A DNA stretch of 16,406 bases from Euryarchaeota archaeon UBA256 (GTDB taxonomy: Archaea > Thermoplasmatota > Poseidoniia > Poseidoniales > Poseidoniaceae), in assembly GCA_002494645.1 (NCBI GenBank), contig DACE01000036.1:398-16803 (forward strand), read 5' to 3'. Made by a program: the position numbers and the translations under genes. Shown piece after piece: positions 13,750 through 16,406 of this stretch. Below the pieces are notes generated by a model, which saw only the letters and a program-made list of their open reading frames with translations, made no database searches and had not been told where the DNA came from. How positions within the stretch are numbered: the stretch's first letter is position 1; every line of letters starts with the position of its first letter.

Positions 13750-16406
13750 ATGAAGCAGGCTCAATCCACCCATTGGGCTGCCATCCTCGCCGTCTCGTTT
13801 TTCATTCTTCCAATGCTTCAAGCCTTCATTCCCGTGCCGTTGGATTCCTTTGAAGAATCTACGGACTTGGTCATGGAAACATCTGGACGGGCACAAACGA
13901 CGTGGTCGGGGACTCAATCGCTTTCATCAACGTACACGGTGGCGATATCGGACGAGTTAATCATACAGTCCTGCACGGTTGTCCAGATGTCCGGGGCGGC
14001 TCGCATCATCGTTGAAGGTCGGCTGACGGTCTTGGGCACACAAACCTGTCCAGTCACCTTCGAAGCAAGCGGTCTTCAAGACCACGAAGGAATCCAATTC
14101 AACACCTCATCAAACGGACGTGGTTCATTCCTGCAAAATCTCACCATTACCGACGCGATTTACGGTATGACCATTTACGGGTCAAACCCAGTCATTGAGA
14201 ATTTAACCGTGGTTAATCCGGACCGCGTTGCTGTGGACATCTTCAACAACGCAGCACCACGAATTACCGATTTGTTTGTGGACCAGGCAGGCCGAGACCT
14301 ACCCTTCCAAGGTGATTGGCGTTACGGTTTGGGACTTTCGATTGGGGCAGGCTCAACACCGATTGTGACACGGGCTGTCTTTACTGATATTTTGACACGC
14401 GGCATCAATATCTGGGGCGGTTCAGGTGGTTTGATTCAAGGCATCACCATTGACAATTGTTCAGGTTCCACCTACTCCATGGTCGCAGGTATTTGGGTCG
14501 AGGACAGCCAGCCCCTGCTCACCAACATCAGCATTGACAAATCTGACTCGGGTATTGTCGTTCGCCACATCGATGATGAAGGATATACGCACGCCGTTAT
14601 TCGTCATGCCTCGATCAGTAATTCGATGTACAGAGGCGTATATGTGGATAAAAACAACCACACGAATTACACCAATTATGAAACGGCAGACTTCACAAAT
14701 TTGACCATAACCGGCACGGGAACCTCGGGTGCAAAAACAGCCAATATTGGTTATGCGGCCCTCGAAGTCAACGCAACGGGCGCGTGGTTTGACGATACGT
14801 TGATTGAGGATTCCACGACAGTTGGAGTGCGCTTGTATTTCGTGGATGACACCACGACCTTTCGAAATTTGACCGTTCGAGATTCAGGCGATCCCGGGCA
14901 AGGCCCCCATGAAGCAGGCTTAGCGATTCGCTCGTCCTTCTTTGCCCCGCGTTTTGAAGGCATGGAGATCAGCGGTTCAGTAGGGCCGGGAGTCTCTTCG
15001 ACTTCAGGCGGTGCTATGCAGGGTTCAGATTGGAACCTTCACAACAACACCGAACACGGCCTATACATCGACAGAGCAACGGTCGTAGTGAACGGTTTGG
15101 ACCTCTCTAACAACCTACAATCGGGCGCACAGGTTTGGGATGCTCGGTACGTCACCTTTGAGAATCTCAGTGCGCACAACAACGGTGGTACGGCTTCAAG
15201 CAACCCCTTGGCTCAAAATCAGGCCGGTCTGTATTATGAAGATTCAAACGACATTGAATCAGCGTCAGGAGATGTCCGCTGCCGAAACTGTGTCATTACG
15301 GGGTCCACGGGGGCGGGAATTCTTGCTGTAAACTCGGTTGATTTATGGTTGGAAAACATCATACTGGCGCAAAACAGCGGGGACGCTCCAGCGCTTGAAA
15401 TTGACAATAGCGACACCATGCCAGCAGGGGCATTGGGAAGCGTGACCATTTCTCAAGCCAGCATCACCAGCGAAAGCCCAACACACCCCGCTCTTGAGTT
15501 GAAACGAACCGCTGCAAGCATCACTGGCTTGTCTACCTATGGAAATAATACTGGCATATTTTGGCAGGGCGACAACAACGGGAACTTCCCTTCAACCCTC
15601 TCAGACAGCACCTTTTCTGGAACACACTGCCTTCATTTGGTCGACCATCCTGATTTGAACGGTGTGGGAAATACCATCGCTTCAACCTGTACGGGGAACA
15701 TTGAGTTTGAAAACAGCCAAGTCAACTGGTCAAATCTTCAAGACGCTGACGGTCAGACCGCTTCCCCTCACCTTCTCACCCTCGATTCAACCTCAACTCT
15801 CCATCTTCACCAACCCCAATCCATCGATGTTGCTGGAGCATCCATAGCGGCGGGTGCAAGCGTTGACGTGGCCTGGGACTTGACCGTGTGGGCCGTGAAC
15901 AACTTCTCAAACGGGATTCCTATGGCCAGCATCAACGTCTCTTTCAGTGATTTTGAGCCCTCTGTACAACTGTCAACCAACGACCTCGGCTATATTCTTC
16001 TTCCAGACTTCATCGGCCAACGTTGGACCTCGAGCGGCGCAACCTCCTTCAACACGGCCACCAGTTCATGCGGCTACGATAGCGTCTCAAATTCAACCAC
16101 TACCACCCTTGACCAAGACCGAATTGTCTATTGTTTGTTGGAGTTGGACAATCAACCTCCCTTCGTCCATTGGGATACGCCTCATGATGCCATGATCTAC
16201 CCCTCAAAAGGCGAAGTGATGTTCAACGCAAGCCGTTCGTGGGATTTGGACAACGACCCTCTTTCATTCACATGGACGAGTTCAATTGACGGAGATATTG
16301 TAGCCGGCTGTGCTGGTATCTTCCAATCTCTAAATCACCCAGATGATGGAGCTCCATTCCTTGCCAACAGCGACCCGTCTTCCCAGACGCCGCCCTACTG
16401 CGAACT
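13750..16406 (+). CDS. Large secreted parallel beta-helix/PKD-like surface protein (3' partial)
   Basis: The frame is open from ATG 13750 to the window end (885 codons and part of one more), so the C-terminus is missing. It has a signal peptide (hydrophobic about residues 9-27). From about residue 60 to 690 it shows many short repeating turns of the form 'I-x-N-x-T-V/I' with Asn/Thr/Gly turns (for example PVIENLTVVN, PLLTNISIDKS, FRNLTVRDSG), typical of a right-handed parallel beta-helix of the pectate-lyase type. A beta-sandwich-like segment follows at ~710-770 (LTVWAVNNFSNGIPMASINV, then STNDLGYILLPDF). A PKD-like domain starts near residue 799 (PPFVHW, FNASRSWDLDNDPLSFTW). No catalytic residues can be assigned; such proteins bind or cleave polysaccharides or serve as adhesins. 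An in-frame TGA at 13744 fixes ATG 13750 as the first ATG. A GGGTGGG run ends 11 nt upstream. It is divergent from the RAM operon. Confidence 0.88.
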   Translation, partial: MKQAQSTHWAAILAVSFFILPMLQAFIPVPLDSFEESTDLVMETSGRAQTTWSGTQSLSSTYTVAISDELIIQSCTVVQMSGAARIIVEGRLTVLGTQTCPVTFEASGLQDHEGIQFNTSSNGRGSFLQNLTITDAIYGMTIYGSNPVIENLTVVNPDRVAVDIFNNAAPRITDLFVDQAGRDLPFQGDWRYGLGLSIGAGSTPIVTRAVFTDILTRGINIWGGSGGLIQGITIDNCSGSTYSMVAGIWVEDSQPLLTNISIDKSDSGIVVRHIDDEGYTHAVIRHASISNSMYRGVYVDKNNHTNYTNYETADFTNLTITGTGTSGAKTANIGYAALEVNATGAWFDDTLIEDSTTVGVRLYFVDDTTTFRNLTVRDSGDPGQGPHEAGLAIRSSFFAPRFEGMEISGSVGPGVSSTSGGAMQGSDWNLHNNTEHGLYIDRATVVVNGLDLSNNLQSGAQVWDARYVTFENLSAHNNGGTASSNPLAQNQAGLYYEDSNDIESASGDVRCRNCVITGSTGAGILAVNSVDLWLENIILAQNSGDAPALEIDNSDTMPAGALGSVTISQASITSESPTHPALELKRTAASITGLSTYGNNTGIFWQGDNNGNFPSTLSDSTFSGTHCLHLVDHPDLNGVGNTIASTCTGNIEFENSQVNWSNLQDADGQTASPHLLTLDSTSTLHLHQPQSIDVAGASIAAGASVDVAWDLTVWAVNNFSNGIPMASINVSFSDFEPSVQLSTNDLGYILLPDFIGQRWTSSGATSFNTATSSCGYDSVSNSTTTTLDQDRIVYCLLELDNQPPFVHWDTPHDAMIYPSKGEVMFNASRSWDLDNDPLSFTWTSSIDGDIVAGCAGIFQSLNHPDDGAPFLANSDPSSQTPPYCE

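Noticed and set aside
13611..13853. 80-codon plus-strand frame with a hydrophobic start (MVFLFLLGFYGFLHMM from 13647)
   Set aside because: It overlaps both the RAM gene start and the signal peptide of the beta-helix protein, and its second half is the beta-helix gene out of frame.
1..16406. CRISPR array, tRNA/rRNA gene, insertion sequence or prophage
   Set aside because: No regularly spaced direct repeats, tRNA-like cloverleaf, transposase/integrase motifs or terminal repeats were seen; nearly all of the window is explained by coding genes.

Overview
The window looks like a piece of a mesophilic marine archaeal chromosome, most likely Marine Group II (Candidatus Poseidoniales) or a close relative. 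The reasons are a TYW2/Taw2-type wyosine enzyme (an archaeal/eukaryotic family), Lrp-type RAM domain proteins, several start codons with an AT-richer element centred about 27 nt upstream (the archaeal TATA position, suggesting leaderless mRNAs), a UvrC of bacterial type (common in mesophilic archaea), and very large surface proteins with a signal peptide plus a membrane anchor, beta-helix or PKD-like domain. The assignment is an inference; no marker gene in the window fixes the taxon.

Layout: (i) 1-1081, plus strand: the acidic, Trp/Tyr-rich C-terminus of a protein that starts outside the window, a translationally coupled five-helix membrane protein, and a small two-helix membrane protein. 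(ii) 3826-1204, minus strand: a tight three-gene set of a four-helix membrane protein, a membrane-anchored S15/CocE-type serine hydrolase, and a stand-alone phospho-receiver domain. (iii) 3917-4921, plus: a secreted, membrane-anchored cyclophilin. (iv) 6063-4918, minus: a Taw2-like wybutosine aminocarboxypropyltransferase. (v) 6115-9165, plus: a 1016-residue orphan type I surface protein. (vi) 10894-9170, minus: UvrC. (vii) 11005-13176, plus: a winged-helix/STAND (NB-ARC) ATPase with a helical-repeat tail. (viii) 13648-13177, minus: two tandem RAM-only (Lrp/AsnC ligand-binding) proteins. (ix) 13750 to the window end, plus: a large secreted beta-helix/PKD protein, cut by the edge.

The region is nearly all coding. 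Genes alternate in divergent and convergent pairs, and three convergent pairs meet within 4 nt or overlap. The longest stretches without a gene are about 60-125 nt. No tRNA, rRNA, CRISPR, insertion sequence or phage gene was seen. The most interesting points are a symmetric element midway between two divergent start codons (6078-6098) that can be read as a shared back-to-back archaeal promoter, a STAND regulator facing uvrC, and the orphan receiver domain fused by position to a surface hydrolase operon.
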